Assembly: GCA_963556145.1 (NCBI GenBank)
Contig: OY744464.1
Coordinates: 5,456,001-5,520,000, forward strand
Direction of reading: 5' to 3'
Length of the DNA stretch: 64,000 nt
Source: Hygrocybe punicea
Taxonomy: Eukaryota > Basidiomycota > Agaricomycetes > Agaricales > Hygrophoraceae
A model generated the notes under the pieces. The model saw nothing but the letters and a program-made list of their open reading frames with translations. It was not told the DNA's origin and made no database searches. The position numbers and the translations under genes were made by a program. Below are positions 19,204 to 34,379 of the stretch, one piece after another (positions within the stretch are counted from its first letter, which is position 1; every line of letters starts with the position of its first letter).

Positions 19204-20829
19204 GTGCGAAGAGGTGGGATTCGCACACCAGCTATCTTGTCTGTCACTTACCGTCGAGCTCTTCTTCAAAGAACTATCAACTTCTCGCGTCAGGACAATC
19301 CCAGCTGTGTACCGGCTGAACCAGATGATACCCTCACTGACAGGCTTAACACCCTTCTTAACTCTTCTGGTTCCGCGTATATCTTGCACCTATGCCCCAA
19401 CACAGAGTACTTGATCGTCGCTCCCCTTCTATTTGCCGCGCCACAGCAGGAAATCAGCACTTTAGGTTATCCCACCGGAGATGATAGGGCTATACTTGTC
19501 GTCGGCGGTCCTGTCGCCGACGGCCAAGGTCACACTACCGCTGTGGATGGCACCTGCCCCAATTGCAGCGGTGTGAAACTGCGAAATGTTCAGGTTTGCC
19601 TTTATTCGCTTGTGATTTAATTGTTTTGCTCCTTCATATCCCTATTCCAGATCAACGGTACTCGCGCTGGTGCATCTCCAACAAATGGCGGGGCGAATAT
19701 CGAGTTTGGCGGCGCCAACTCGGACCAGCTTATCGAGTATGTTCATTCATGGGATCCCCGAAGTTGGTCTTGCCTGCACGTTGCAGAAGGAGCGCTCAAC
19801 TGTAACAATGTCACGGTACAAAACAACGACATCGGCCCAGCGGGTTCTGATGATTTCCAGCAGTGGGCGGATGGAATCAGCGTCAGCTGTCGGAACAGTG
19901 TGGTGCGAAATAACGTTATCATCAATCCGACGGACGGCGGTATCGTCTTGTTTGGCTCTCCCGGGACGCAGGTATATAACAACACTATCAGTGTCGAAAA
20001 CGTGAGACCATCCCTGGTTGCTTTTCATGACTGATTTCCATTTTATCATAGAAAACACTTCTTGGAGGCATCAACATGGTAGATTATGATCCGTTTAGCG
20101 GGGATTATACTAGCACAGTGGTGTCCAACAATACTATCGTGGGCGCATTTTCTACCGATCCACCATCGAACGGTCAGACTGATGGAGCCAATGTCAACGA
20201 CGTCATTATCAAGTAAGTAATTAGAACGCATCTACTCTAAATCTACTGACAATCCCGTCAGAATTGGCATTGCGATAGGCCCTCGAACTTGGTTCGGCGA
20301 TCATTATGGCACTAACGTCAGCAAATCCGGGACAGTTCTGAATAACCAGTTCACGGGTGCGTTCAGCTATGCCATAGCCATGAGTTCAGCGATGAACTTC
20401 ACCGTGGAAAATAATATCCTCATCGGAAACACTTCATTTATTGGAATGCGCGGTCCCAACTGTACTGTTGGCGAAACTATTCCCACCTCTGCCCCATTTG
20501 TTATTGACCCCAACAACGTACAGTCTTCCTCTACCCAGTCCGACTTTCAAGCTATCAGTGACGGAGACGGTCTTACATGTGTGTTGCCACCTGACGGCGG
20601 CGACTACTGGCCGTTTGGCGGAAATCAAAATCCTCAAAATCCTCCTACCCCCACCCCCACACAGACCTCACCCCACGCCACTTCGACTAGTGTAGGAAGA
20701 CATACATCAAACGGAATAACCATCGGAATTCCAGTCGGGATTGCTTTACTAGTTATTGCTGCCCTGCTTGCATGGCTTATCCGGAAATGGGCCCTCCGAC
20801 GTTCCGAGTCCAAAATCCATGATAAGTAG
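19204..20829 (+). CDS. Membrane-anchored right-handed beta-helix (pectin-lyase-fold) protein
   Basis: Exons: a first one ending at 19593, then 19651-20001, 20052-20212 and 20262-20829 (stop TAG). The true 5' exon and signal peptide are unresolved; the coordinate given is the start of the readable frame. The middle is a ladder of short N-rich turns (CNNVTVQNNDIGP, SVVRNNVIINPTDGG, VYNNTISVEN, TVVSNNTIVG, TVLNNQFTGAFSY, TVENNILIGN) typical of parallel beta-helix proteins such as pectate lyases and related polysaccharide-binding or -cleaving enzymes. A Pro/Thr linker leads to one transmembrane segment (ITIGIPVGIALLVIAALLAW) and a short basic tail, so the helix faces the wall or the lumen. No catalytic signature of a specific lyase family is evident. 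Another member of the fold without enzyme activity cannot be excluded. Confidence 0.75.
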
Positions 20830-21080
20830 GTCCGCAGTAGGTCATTGTAATACACAAACATTCTCGAGCCCGGGAACACCTTGTATACTTTTTTGTACAG
20901 TACGTTTGTAGTTCAACGTTCAGCCTCAGCCACTGTTTGTACTACTAGTAGTTCAACGCAACGTTCAGCGCTCAGCGCTCAGCCACTGTTCGAAACATGA
21001 CTAAGCCTAACCTCTGTAATCTCTGCCATCTCACTCTCACAACCTGAGGACTGATTCGGGAGCTTAGACAACCGAAAACC

Positions 21081-23882
<2,802 letters not shown>

Positions 23883-25159
23883 CATGTTGGCAGAGCCGAG
23901 TTGGCCTTGAGTACCGGGTACCTTCCAAACGATCAGAAACATGGGAAAGTTTGGCGACTTCTGAAGCACATACAAACCTAGTAGTTGTTTCCTTTCTCAT
24001 TAATTCAAATTTCACAGGGACAAGACGCTCAACAATGCAGGGCTGACGGTCATCGAGATCATCGATGGATGCTGTCTGCACGGTTTACTCATTCCTATTC
24101 TTCGCTGATCTCTACCAAAAGTCATTTCTGGCGTTCAACATGCATCCTTCCTCGTATTCTTCGTCGGTCATGACACAGCCATGTATTGTACCTTACAGTT
24201 TCTATAAACTTGCGATAAAGGAAAGAACGTTCTGGGTTTGATTGAGAGCCCCTTTTCCAGAGGTTTTGGAAGAGACCATAGCCCACAGTTTACGGATTGT
24301 GCGGTAGAAGGGTATTGTAAAAACGTACAGGTTAATTGGATTTCGAGTGCGGAATCGTCCCTAGCGGACTACCGTGAATCCAGTGCGTCCACCCTTCCTA
24401 AGTTTGCCGATTCCTGTGTTGATGCTGCTCCCCAGAAGTTGATATTTTATCCTGCTGGAGTCTTAGAGCGGCTGACCCATGGTGTCATCATCAATGAAGC
24501 TCCAAGTATTTGATCTTCAATACAATAATTTTGTCGGGGAGAATATATCCATCCCAGATTTTGGGTACACCTGGGTTTATTGATAGCTCGTAAAAATGAG
24601 TGAATTCCAACCGATGGAACACGACAAAAGTGGGTGGCTTACAAGATTGTGAGACGTTGCAAGCCTACTTCTGGTGGTCAAGAAAGGGCATTTAGGTGAC
24701 TTTACCAGCAACTTGACCACCATAATGTAGAAATAGAGAGAATGTCAGTACTACTTACTTAGGGATTCTGTCACGGTTTTCTGGATCATGTTCCATTGGG
24801 GTTGGGAGTTGTGGTGAATCACCAAGTACTGAAGGGAAGCCGCACGGTCCGAAAAGTTAAATCTTTCGTCTTCAAATTCGACCGCGTGTTGCAGAAACTT
24901 CGCGAGAAGTCTGATATCTGAAGCTTTCCGCTTTGGAAGCCATCCTGTCGATTGAGGTTCAACGAACCGCGAGATTCGACTGCAAGAGAAGAAGAAAAGG
25001 CCAGACTCCTGTTGTACGCGAGCACTGAGTCTAGAGGCTGCGCTGGGCCACGGCAAGTTCGGGTGTCGTTGGGTTTCTGACGTAACCTCAGGCTCACCGC
25101 CTTGTGATTGCTTTCACTGGCAGCCACCTTGAATGTATTAATCCCCGTCGCTGGGCAAG
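23883..25159. other. Intergenic region with an unresolved minus-strand candidate
   Basis: Between 25056 and 24751 the minus strand holds a coding-like stretch (LLAKFLQHAVEFEDERF ... YLVIHHNSQPQWNMIQ) with an acceptor upstream (TTCTTCTCTTGCAG) and a GTAAGT donor after it. Its start, downstream exons and family are not recognised, and the downstream part may be a remnant. The plus-strand frame at 24238-24513 also lacks a recognisable domain. The last part is probably the promoter of the TRP-like gene at 25160. Confidence 0.3.
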
Positions 25160-28100
25160 ATGAGTCGACGGCCAATTACTCGCTCATCGGTGTCCATGTT
25201 CGATGTTCTTGCCATTCTCGCCCTCCTCGCGTCACATTTTACACCAGCTCTTGCACAACCCGCCACTCTGCAATTCGTGGATTGTTTCTCCGGGAATGCT
25301 ACCATCAAGCTCAATATTTCAACCGTATACGGTCAAATATTGGATAGCAGCCAGATGGGGACATACTTGAACCTCACAGTTTTTGGGCAGAGTGCTCAGG
25401 ACATATTGGGTTTTTCCAACCAGAGCACCAGCCTTGGTAAGCCTCCCCGGACTATATCCTGTTCGCTGTTGCCTTCCCCAACATTTGATTTTATCTTTCA
25501 GCCACTCTATTTACCTCAACAACTATCCTTACGCTGAGCGTCTTCGTGAACAGCTCATACTTCTGCACTCCATTGCGTCCTCCGTCCCCATTACCGCCTC
25601 CAGACAATACTTCCAACACTTACTGTCCCATCCCTGCCGGACCCTTCGGATTTTCTGCTTCCATCCCATGGGGTAAAAATCGCGAGTTAACCACACTCAG
25701 TACCCGTTTGCGCGCCGTCGATCCTTTCACAAACGATTTATTTTGTATAGACATTGCCACAACTCCGCTACAACCAGGCCGTCTTGGTTCTCCTTATGGA
25801 GATGCCGCCATGATTTTTTGGGCAACTGTTTCTCTCGCCATTGCGTACTGGCTTGTGGTCGGTATTGCCAGGATCGTGTCTGCTTGGAGTAGGGGCATTT
25901 CGAGGCATGGGGCAGGTTGGTGGTCGAGGGTGGAGAGCGCCGGATTTATTGTTGCTAGTGCTATCAGTGGCGAAAGGCTGGCTACTTCTCCTGCACTCAT
26001 ACGATTTGGTCCGTTTCCATGTTAACCACAGCAATAATCTTTGTTCAAGCATATCACTACTAGGCACCCCATCCATGCGGGATATCATTTTCCACACACA
26101 ATGGTGTGCGTTGTTGTCTATGGTGGCTGTACAATGGCCGAGATTCGTATGTGCGTTGAATTATTGCTCATACTACGCAAGGCCGTACACTAACGGACTA
26201 ACCCACAGATCCTTTGTTAGCCCAAGCGGCGTGGTCCACGCTGTCATACAGTGAGCATCTTCCCTAACGACTTGTCGTGGTTGACAAGATATTGACCCCT
26301 GGTAAAAGATATCACCTTGTCAACTGCCAGCAACGCTGTCCTTCGCCGTTGGGATCCCTTATCCGTCCTGTCGTTTCATCCGCCTTCCGACTTTGCTGAC
26401 CAAATTAGCGATCCTAATTCCTCTCTTTATATCAATACCTCCGTCTCAAATACCTTATTCATGTTACCCAACAACGCTACGTCAGGTATTTCATCTTTTG
26501 CGTACACCGTTGGCCTTCGTCCACAGGACCTCTTTGGCGTATGCCTAGTCGTTTTCCTTGCTATCATCGCAGTTACTGTCGCCTTCAGTCTAGTAGTGTG
26601 GTTGGCCGACTGGTTGGCGTCGTCCCTTGTTGACGTACTGGGTGCTGGCACCCAACAAGACCAAATCTCCAAGTTGCCGGGAACTCGAAGCCCACGATTC
26701 TCATCCTCAGGCAAAGACTTGCTCGATCCGACGGCAGTGGCCAATACAAACGTGGATGAAAACAACAAATCTGTCAATGGTTATGGTTTGTTTCGTGTCA
26801 CTTCGCGATTCAACCCATCGGCGGCATCGCGGAAAGCCTGGTGGCGTCGAACAAACATCAACTCTTTTCATGGGAGTGTTTTGCATGGGAATCTTGTTCG
26901 GATCCTGGTTTTGTTTCATCTCCCGGTCACCATTTTCTCATGCTACCATATGACTCTTCCACGGTCACAGGCATCATTACCGTCGATTGTACTGGCTGCT
27001 CTCTCATTCGTGGTATTCTCTATCATATTACCTGTACTCCTGGTCATCCGAGTCACAATCACTACTACCAACAAACTTTACGACGAGACGCGGACGCTTC
27101 TATGCCTGGGCCCGCTGTACAATCACTACAGACACGGATCGCAGCTGTTCGCCTCTCTGCTTTTTGCGACCAACTTTGCGTTCGGTGTAACTATCGGATG
27201 TGGACAGAAGAGCGGGACGGCGCAAGCTGTCATAATACTTGTCGTTGAGGTTGTATCCGCGTTGGTCACTAGTGTATGGTTGCCGTGGGGTTCAGGCGCT
27301 GGAATGGGCTTGATTAGCTTCCTGTTCTGTGTTGCGAGAATCGTTGTTGCCGTTCTCCTTGTCATTTTGACACCTACGGTACGCCTTTCCAAACACTTTG
27401 TCTTTGAGCTTAAAAGACTTACATTGTTGCAGATCTCCATTGGTGCCGGTGCCGGGAGCTGGGTGGCTTATGGTATTCTAATAATCCTTGCTTTGGTGTA
27501 TTCTGCATTCATCCTGATGCTGGTGGTCAAACTTGTTGAAGCAGCCATACGCATCGGTGGCGGAATTGGGTTTGACTACAGTAACCATGCCATTGACAGT
27601 GGTCTCCTCGGCGTGTGTGGACTGTTTGGGTGGTGTGGACCTCGCCAACGCCATCGATCTCATCGTCGTAGATTACGAGCGACCGAAGTACTTCCTTCTC
27701 TGGAGTCGTCGTTTTCACCTCAAAATGGCCCGAGCCCGGGAGCTGGGAAGACTCATTCGGGCCCACCATCTGTACTGCGTCCCGAGCATGCTCTGAGGCC
27801 ATATAGAGAGAACAGTGATGATGATAATGGATACATTATGGACGCCTGGCAGCCGTTCCCCGGTCCAGGGTATCATTCCGTCAACGAACCACCCAGTCCA
27901 ATTCAACAACAGACGCCCCAGAGTGCGGTTGGCTTCTCCCGAGTGGGCGGAGGCCGTGCGAATTTCGAGTCCCCGTACGCCATTGCATCAGGATCAACGC
28001 AGACTTTTCCATCCCTTGGGCGAAATAGTTTCAGTTTTACTTCCTCACCCCTGGCCGTATTCGAGGGTGAAGTTTCGCCACGACCTTCTATAACGCAGAA

Positions 28101-28578
28101 CCAAGGATCCAATTTATCACCAGGGTCTATTGCCTCCTCACACGTTCGTACCAAATCGCAGACGGCGATTGTCGAAGATGCTTCCACTCTTCTCAGCACC
28201 GTGCCTCCACCACGTCGCTCGTTTATTGAAACCAGAGGCGGCAGGACACATTCGCTATCTTTGTTGGCTCCTGTACCAGACGAGGATTCAGACCCGGGTC
28301 AGCCTAAAAAGAAGCACTGGTACCAGCGGCCAGTGCGAAGGGCCCGGCCGCGTAGCGAAGGTTCTTCACTTCCTGCTGTGGAACAGCAGTCTCTGTTGTC
28401 ACCCTCTTCGGCGACAGAGCCGGGCAGGTCATTTGTGGTCATCAGAGATCGCAAACCACAGGGTTTACTACCAAACGTTCACTCATCAAATCCCAACACA
28501 CCGACTACATCGGCTTTCCCACAGAGGCGTGGCTCCGCCGCCGGATTAGACGTAAGAGAGTTGAATGCTACAACATAG
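25160..28578 (+). CDS. TRP-like / FLC-family membrane protein (ML-like domain plus TRP channel domain)
   Basis: Six exons (25160-25436, 25502-26008, 26064-26150, 26209-26250, 26309-27378, 27433-28578) give 1042 residues. A signal peptide (VLAILALLASHFTPALAQ) precedes a luminal ML-like domain with paired Cys (FVDCFSGN, SSYFCTP, NTYCPIPAG). Multiple membrane helices follow (AAMIFWATVSLAIAYWLVVG, LFGVCLVVFLAIIAVTVAFS, VTIGCG..., AVLLVILTPT, ILIILALVYSAFILMLVV) with the fungal hallmark FHTQWCALLSMVAVQWPRF. The Ser-rich cytosolic tail is about 330 residues. Fungal relatives (Flc proteins, Pkd2) move FAD or Ca2+ at the ER and plasma membrane and matter for cell-wall integrity; which subgroup this is I cannot tell. 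The last intron is 54 nt with no stop, so its retention would add 18 residues in frame. Confidence 0.85.
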
Positions 28579-28744
28579 TCTTTTGCTATATGTTTTCCAG
28601 TTCCATTCTTGTCAATAATCGCATTGGTCTTCTTGTCAGTAACTTCTTGTACACTATTAATATCACAAGATTTCGGAAGGAAATGATTCTGGGTTCGAAA
28701 CGTCTTAGATCTTATCATGCAATCCATAGATCTCTTGCCATACT

Positions 28745-31406
28745 TCATTGTCCCGTACTTTGACCGAAACCACCTAACCAAACAACACGCCAATCATGAG
28801 CGCCTTTTCGACACCATCCGTATATGCCCTCGTCCGCACGCAGCCTGGTGTTGCTTGCTTCTGGGTCGAGTGTCATATCCGACACGCTGCCCGCGATAGA
28901 ACTGGAGGGGGAGATGGCAACTGCTGGTCCAACAATAGGGCGATCCCAATGACCGCCGCTGCATAAAAATCCGGCATCACCACCCAAGTCCGCTTGCGAC
29001 CGTACCAAGTCCCACTGGTGGGCTTTCCCTTTTCCTTTGCTCAAGAACGACAAAGAAACCTCCTGAACCTCGATACCGTCTTCGCCCAAAGCTATCAGCT
29101 GGAGAATGGGTTGCATCTTTTCTGCTTCACGCGCCGCAAGAAGACAGACTCGAGGTGTGACGGTCGTGGGTACACTCTCCCAGTGCACGATACGGAAGGG
29201 TTGGCAGGAGGAGACATTCGTGGGGAGTGGACATGGCAGAATGTGAGTGTGCATCCCTCGAGTAAGGAGATACACGCTTCGTGATGGAGTGTGATTGTTG
29301 TGCTCGGACGGAGGCAATTCAACTCGCACGGGTGGGATCCATTGGCCCTTATTCAACTGGCCCAGACCTTCAAACGACCTACGAGTTCGTGCGCCGCATG
29401 GGGGTGCCGAAAGAGACTCCCGCACTTGACGTTGCAGTTGGTACATGTCAGCAATGCCATCATCGTACAACTCTACCTCGCCGACAGAGGAATCTGCCAG
29501 GCGGATCCATCCTGCTTTCTTGTCAAAAATGACGAAAAGGCTGTTTTGGATCCCGTTGGTGAGCGTGCGGTTGCGGTTGACCAAAGGCGCACAAGAGCTG
29601 GTGGATACAACTTCGCGAAGGGTAGAACCACTTCCAGAACGTTTATGATGGGTGGGCTGGAATCGGGAAGGTACACCGAGAGCATCAGAAGGTTTTCGAA
29701 TAGGGTCTTGAACGGATTGTTCGATGATTGTGATGCTACGGGGTTGCATCGGGACGTAGAAATCCTGTCGATTTGTGTCAGTAACAGAAATGTCCGGTCC
29801 AAACCACAGAGAACGTGAACCCAGAGCAGCTACGCTTCTCAAACTAACCTTCACAAATCGAAAAGCCCTCTCTCCCTCGGGCGTCTCATATAGGAATATG
29901 TTTGACTTGGTAGCCACAGCCAACATCGCACCCCCACTGGTCCCTGATATGTTGTTGCGCCGTAGTGCATAAAATAAGACGGATAGATTGACGAGGCGTG
30001 AACCGGCGGATGCGAGAGGCACAAAGTCAGTTGCCCAACGTAGGGGTATGTCTTCGATAAAGTCCCAAGTCGGGTCGCTTAAGCTTTTACTTGAGGAGTT
30101 CGTGCTTGATTGTTGAAAAGATGTAGACATCGCAGGGCTATTGGACGGAGAGGAAGCGATAACCCCAGAATATGTTTCCGAGGAGGACGTTGATGATGAG
30201 GGATCAATCAGTGATTTGAGGGAGCGAGTGACACTATTCTGGTGCCGGTGCTTCCTGGGTGATTGTTGGGATGTCCAGTTGAAAGGACTCCGGAAGTCAA
30301 GAGGGCGAGCGCGCTTATTCAAAGTCATGAGGATGAAATTCATACGCAGAAATGAAGAGACCCCTACATTTTGTGTGCTCGCCCATTTGGCTAAATTGAT
30401 TAAACTTGAGAGGCTGTACATTCGAAGCGAGCGCAATGACTCAGTCTCCTTCCCAGAGGGCGAATAATGCGGATGGGGTCCCACTAGAACTAGGACCACG
30501 CCTTGTAGGTTGCTGTCGCCGACAGCTTCCTCTTCAAGAATCGACATTTGGTAGACACTGCAAACATTGCATTGTTGCGGTTCGCGGAGAGTGACTTTAT
30601 TAAGGATTCAGACAAACACAGACTTACCCTTCTCCCTCCCAAATAGGCCTTGCTTCTGCCTCGTCTGGACCCTTGAACGATTCCCCGTCCTCGGTTCGTT
30701 CGTGCGGAAACATATTAAGCACTGACAATCCTTCATCGTGCCCAATCAACAGTAGGCGATCTGACAATAAGGGCAACAGACACCGAATTGGCGACGTCGT
30801 GTGAGGGAGGAAACGCGACCCAAACTGGTTGAATAGGAGGTGAGTAGGGGCAAGTGACTGGGACAAAAGATGGTGAGGTGGTAAAGACAGTGGGATGCCA
30901 GACTCAGAGGAGGAGGACGCCGCGTTCTCGCTGAAAACCGTTCGGACTTGGAGGGGTTTTGGAGGGGGCGGAGGCGGGAGAGCTTGTGTGTCATCGGCGG
31001 TTATTTCTAAGTTCGATTGATTGTCATTCTAGATTGCATGAATGGCATGAGCGAGTGAACGTCGATGAGCCATCGGTGAAGGCCTACTAATTCGTTCCAA
31101 CCCCGCTCTCGTCTTCGCGAGCGCTCTGCTGGCGTAATATCTGCATACCTCTCCGCGGCTCTGGTATGCGATATTCAGCAACAACCGGTGGGGGCAGAAA
31201 TGAACATACCTCTTCTCAATCCAATCCCTCCACCTCCCGAACCTAGCAAAATGACAGATTAGTACCAGCAGCGAGATTCCGTTTGCAGAAAATTGCCTTG
31301 AATTCGGGCCACTCTGTTCAGACAGGTCATTGTATGTGGGTAACTCGTCACCTCCCGAGCGGTCTTGCTCGATATGCGAAGGTATTTGGAATGGGTCGGT
31401 GGACAT
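28745..31406 (-). CDS. CNH (citron homology) domain protein
   Basis: The start ATG at 31406 opens MSTDPFQIPSHIEQ. A probable GC-AG intron (31296-31243) joins GPNSR to FGRWRDWIEKR, and further exons read AAERYADITPAERSRRRERG, then a Pro-rich segment, then the first CNH strands (SDRLLLIGHDEGLSVLNMFP). After an intron ending at about 30560 the long exon carries VYQMSILEEEAVGDSNLQGV, a Ser-rich insert and the rest of the domain (MLAVATKSNIFLYETPEGER, SLFVIFDKKAGWIRLADS). An 84-nt stop-free intron (29848-29765) probably joins FRFVK to DFYVPMQPRSI. CNH domains are beta-propeller-like scaffolds found in Rho-pathway kinases, Rho GEFs and vacuolar fusion proteins. No kinase, GEF or PH domain is visible, so this is a stand-alone form. 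It ends tail-to-tail with the TRP-like gene, 166 bp apart. Confidence 0.65.
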
Positions 31407-31629
31407 ATCCGAGGGTGAAGGTGAAACGCAAGAGCAGATATCAGGCTGTGCCTGTGCATTACTGTTAAGTACTTTCGCTCATCCTTTGCCATTTCTGTAA
31501 ACTGCTCGCCATTCCCACGACTTGCTTTGGATCGTAACCAGCCGCTCTTCTCTGCAACAACTGGCTTGGTTATGGACATAGAAGGCACGGTTACCTTGCC
31601 AGATGCCAGAGGCATAGAAGAACAAGTAG

Positions 31630-33041
31630 TTGCTGTTTACGCGATCAGAGGTGGGGGATAACTCGGTTACTTACAATTTATGGAATCTGTTTATTACTAG
31701 TGATAATATCTCTGCAGCGTTCCTTTCCACAACGCCGTTAATTTCATCGTCTGCTGAGACCTGCGTACCTGCCGAAAGGGTTTCATTGTCACGGAACGGG
31801 GGTCCCATAATTACTGTTCCTTTTCCTGACATCAAATTTGATGAGTCAAACGGAGACTGCGAGAGGGGATTTCGGTCATTGGGATCACATAACGAATCCA
31901 TGAACCATCGTGATGCCGTAGTACTGTTCCTTATCTGTCTAGTCACCTCAGAAGCCATTGGATGAAAACGACAGTGAGAGGATGGGAACCGGTTCGGTCC
32001 CCTCATAAGGCCTTGAGGATTTGTCCGCCCCAAGACTTGTAACCATATTGTCAGCGATCATATTGCCAATTTAGGACCATCTGCAATGGAGAAATTTGAG
32101 GATTCTGCAAAGGATGCGAAACTCACTGACTATAATTGGATATCTCGAGAATATTTTTAACATCAGGAACTTTTAACGCAGCGGACATCGCCAGTGCAAT
32201 GGACCATGGAGTAATTAAGCCGTCATCATGTGGAATTGGCAAATCTGGAAACAAGGTCGGATCCATCGAGAGGGGGTGTGATTCTGGTGTCATGGACAAG
32301 GCCTTGGTGTGCCGAAATGACACCAAACCGGTAGAAGTGTCCCACACTTGATAGTAGATCCAAAAGTAAGTGCTCCATCCGAGTCGTGAAAACAGGCAGC
32401 ATCCCACACTCGTGGTGTTCGAATCACCCAAGCGGGAGCAGACTGCTACATGGCATGGTGACGCAATGGTTCTGAGAGGGAACGCACATCACGTTGTTTT
32501 AAATTGTGGCAGCGGTTGGCATTTGTGTCTGGTGATCCCGACGGTTTCGGGTCCGTTGTAGCCGACCAACCGCTGGAATGTGACCTCGCAACGAGGGAGT
32601 ACCTGTAGTGGTGTCCGAAAGTCGGATTGTTTCATCGTCAGATACTGATGGACCTATCTCCACCAGCATTTACAGAAGCGGTGCACCTTGTAGCGGTATA
32701 TACTGTCTCGGCTGTAGACCCCGAGACAAATGCAATGATGGCATAGGCGTCCCAATGTCGATCGTAAGGTCCTCCTGGGAGATGTGACAGTTTAACAGTG
32801 TCAGGGTCTTCAATGAAAGACTCGGAGAACCGCACTCGAAACCCGTACTATCGTATCAATGGACAATTGTAAATCCATGCGACGGAAAAGACAACGTCAT
32901 CGTTGTTTCGTAGTTGGTAGCGCGACATTTCCCCGCTACATAAACCAGAGACACTTTGGATCCATCAGGGAGACAAATCTGTATATACTGAGTCAGCAAT
33001 TGCAAAGGATGATCTGATTTACCGTGGTTGACGGATGGCAT
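31630..33041 (-). other. Possible multi-exon gene of unknown function
   Basis: Several minus-strand stretches have protein-like composition: ICLPDGSKVSLVYVAGKC (about 32980-32930), VKLSHLPGGPYDRHWDAYA then IIAFVSGSTAETVYTATR (about 32790-32690), TYFWIYYQVWDTSTGLVSFR (about 32370) and ITPWSIALAMSAALKVPDVK (about 32220-32160). They could be exons of one gene, but I could not build a continuous spliced reading frame, and I recognise no family. The 31407-31630 stretch just upstream of the CNH gene may be its promoter. Confidence 0.3.
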
Positions 33042-33106
33042 TATTGAGGGGTAAATCGGTGGTGTGATGGATGTTCCTCAATAATATCCACCGTGTGTAC
33101 TGTATA

Positions 33107-33857
33107 AGGACCCCCGACAATCCCACTAAATGTTAGATTTTTTTTGACCGTTTTTGAGGTTTGATGTCAGTCCATATGTAAGTAATTATAACTTAGCCCT
33201 ACCAATACATCATTCTTCATCTTGTTTGCCCTCCTCTGATGCCTTTTTCCTGCGTTTTCGAAGCTGCTTGATGGCCTCGAATATACGAACTTTGCCTGCA
33301 CGAAGACCTTGGAACAGCTGACTGTCATCAACTGACACCTCAAGATGATTGTTTGAGATAGTCGGCATGTGAGCGAGAGTACATAGAATGGAGTTTGGGG
33401 CTAATAAACCATATTGCCGTGTTTGAAAGGGGGCTGTCAGCTCTGGTATAGGTTGAAAGTAGTTGTTGACGAGATATTCGAACTGTTGCAGCCCAATGTT
33501 GGAGAGTCCACTGTTGACGGTTGAATTGGGGAGCATCGCCACTGTCAAGGTCTAGCACAGTGGAGTTAGGAGCCATGGTGTAGGTGGGAAATTTTGTAAA
33601 TTTTGCAAGACTTAGACAAGCATTCTACTTCGAAATTTTAGTGTAGCTATGTAGCCTCTGCAGCTGCCTGGATCATGTCCGGATGAGGCGTTAGCCTCCC
33701 AACATCATGCCCATTCATGTCCGGATAATACGCAGGCCTAAATGCCCTTTCTGGCACTTCATGTCCGGATCCGCCGGTGGCCTTCCGGCCGTTTTGCCCC
33801 TTTTCCTGTCCGGATAAAAATCTAACATTTAGCGGGATTGTCGGGGGTCCTACTGTA
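33107..33857 (-). mobile_element. Pogo/Fot1-like MITE with 36-bp inverted ends
   Basis: The left end (33107-33143) reads AGGACCCCCGACAATCCCAC and on through TAAATGTTAGATTTTT. The right end (33816-33851) is its inverted copy with a single change, followed by TACTGTATA. TACAGTAGGACCC-type termini next to TA are usual for pogo/Fot1 elements. Inside, a minus-strand frame at 33548-33210 ends in a basic Glu/Lys tail (FEAIKQLRKRRKKASEEG), resembling the C-terminus of pogo-type transposases, so the element may be an internally deleted derivative. Short CCGGATRA/TGTCCGGAT motifs recur at 33676-33815. Confidence 0.65.
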
Positions 33858-34379
33858 TACCGTCGTTTCATCTAGTTACGATGTTGTCGTTGCAAGGGTC
33901 GAGGACTTACATTATTTAATTGTACATTCCCGGAGTCGAATGTCGACAGCCACCATGGCTGCAAACTCGCCCTTGATCGATCGCTGAGTCCGTCACCTTC
34001 ATGATATGATGGGCGCCGGGATAGTCAGCAAACTGTGGCGAAATCGAGTGTCATGGTGATTTCTATGGTTAATGTATCAGACGATGGACGCAAAGCCAGC
34101 CCAACGACAACTTTTATCACTTGAAAGGTCTTGGAGGGAACTTCGCAGGAGTTGGAAGGTTCATTCTGTAAGAATGTGTGATAGCGGTAAACAGAAACGA
34201 GATGTCGGTGGAAGGTTTACTAGAAGAGCATATTCGGTATGAAAAAAATGTTTCTAGACCTAAAGTCCACCACGTTTGTGGTACAAGCTACAGTTGCTTG
34301 CCGAAAGTCGATCCTCGGGCCTCAGTCATCATTTTGCAAGTAATGGTATTACAAATTATTTGGAGGCTAATCCATAGGT
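33858..34379. other. No feature recognised
   Basis: Intergenic between the MITE and the 3' end of the zinc-knuckle gene. Short frames only. Confidence 0.5.

Noticed and set aside
32410..32435. A T-arm-like GGTGTTCGAATCACC suggesting a tRNA gene.
   Set aside because: No acceptor, D or anticodon stem can be built around it on either strand.
33676..33815. A CRISPR-like series of TGTCCGGAT motifs.
   Set aside because: Spacing is irregular, units are too short, and the host is a eukaryote; they are better seen as transposon-internal repeats.
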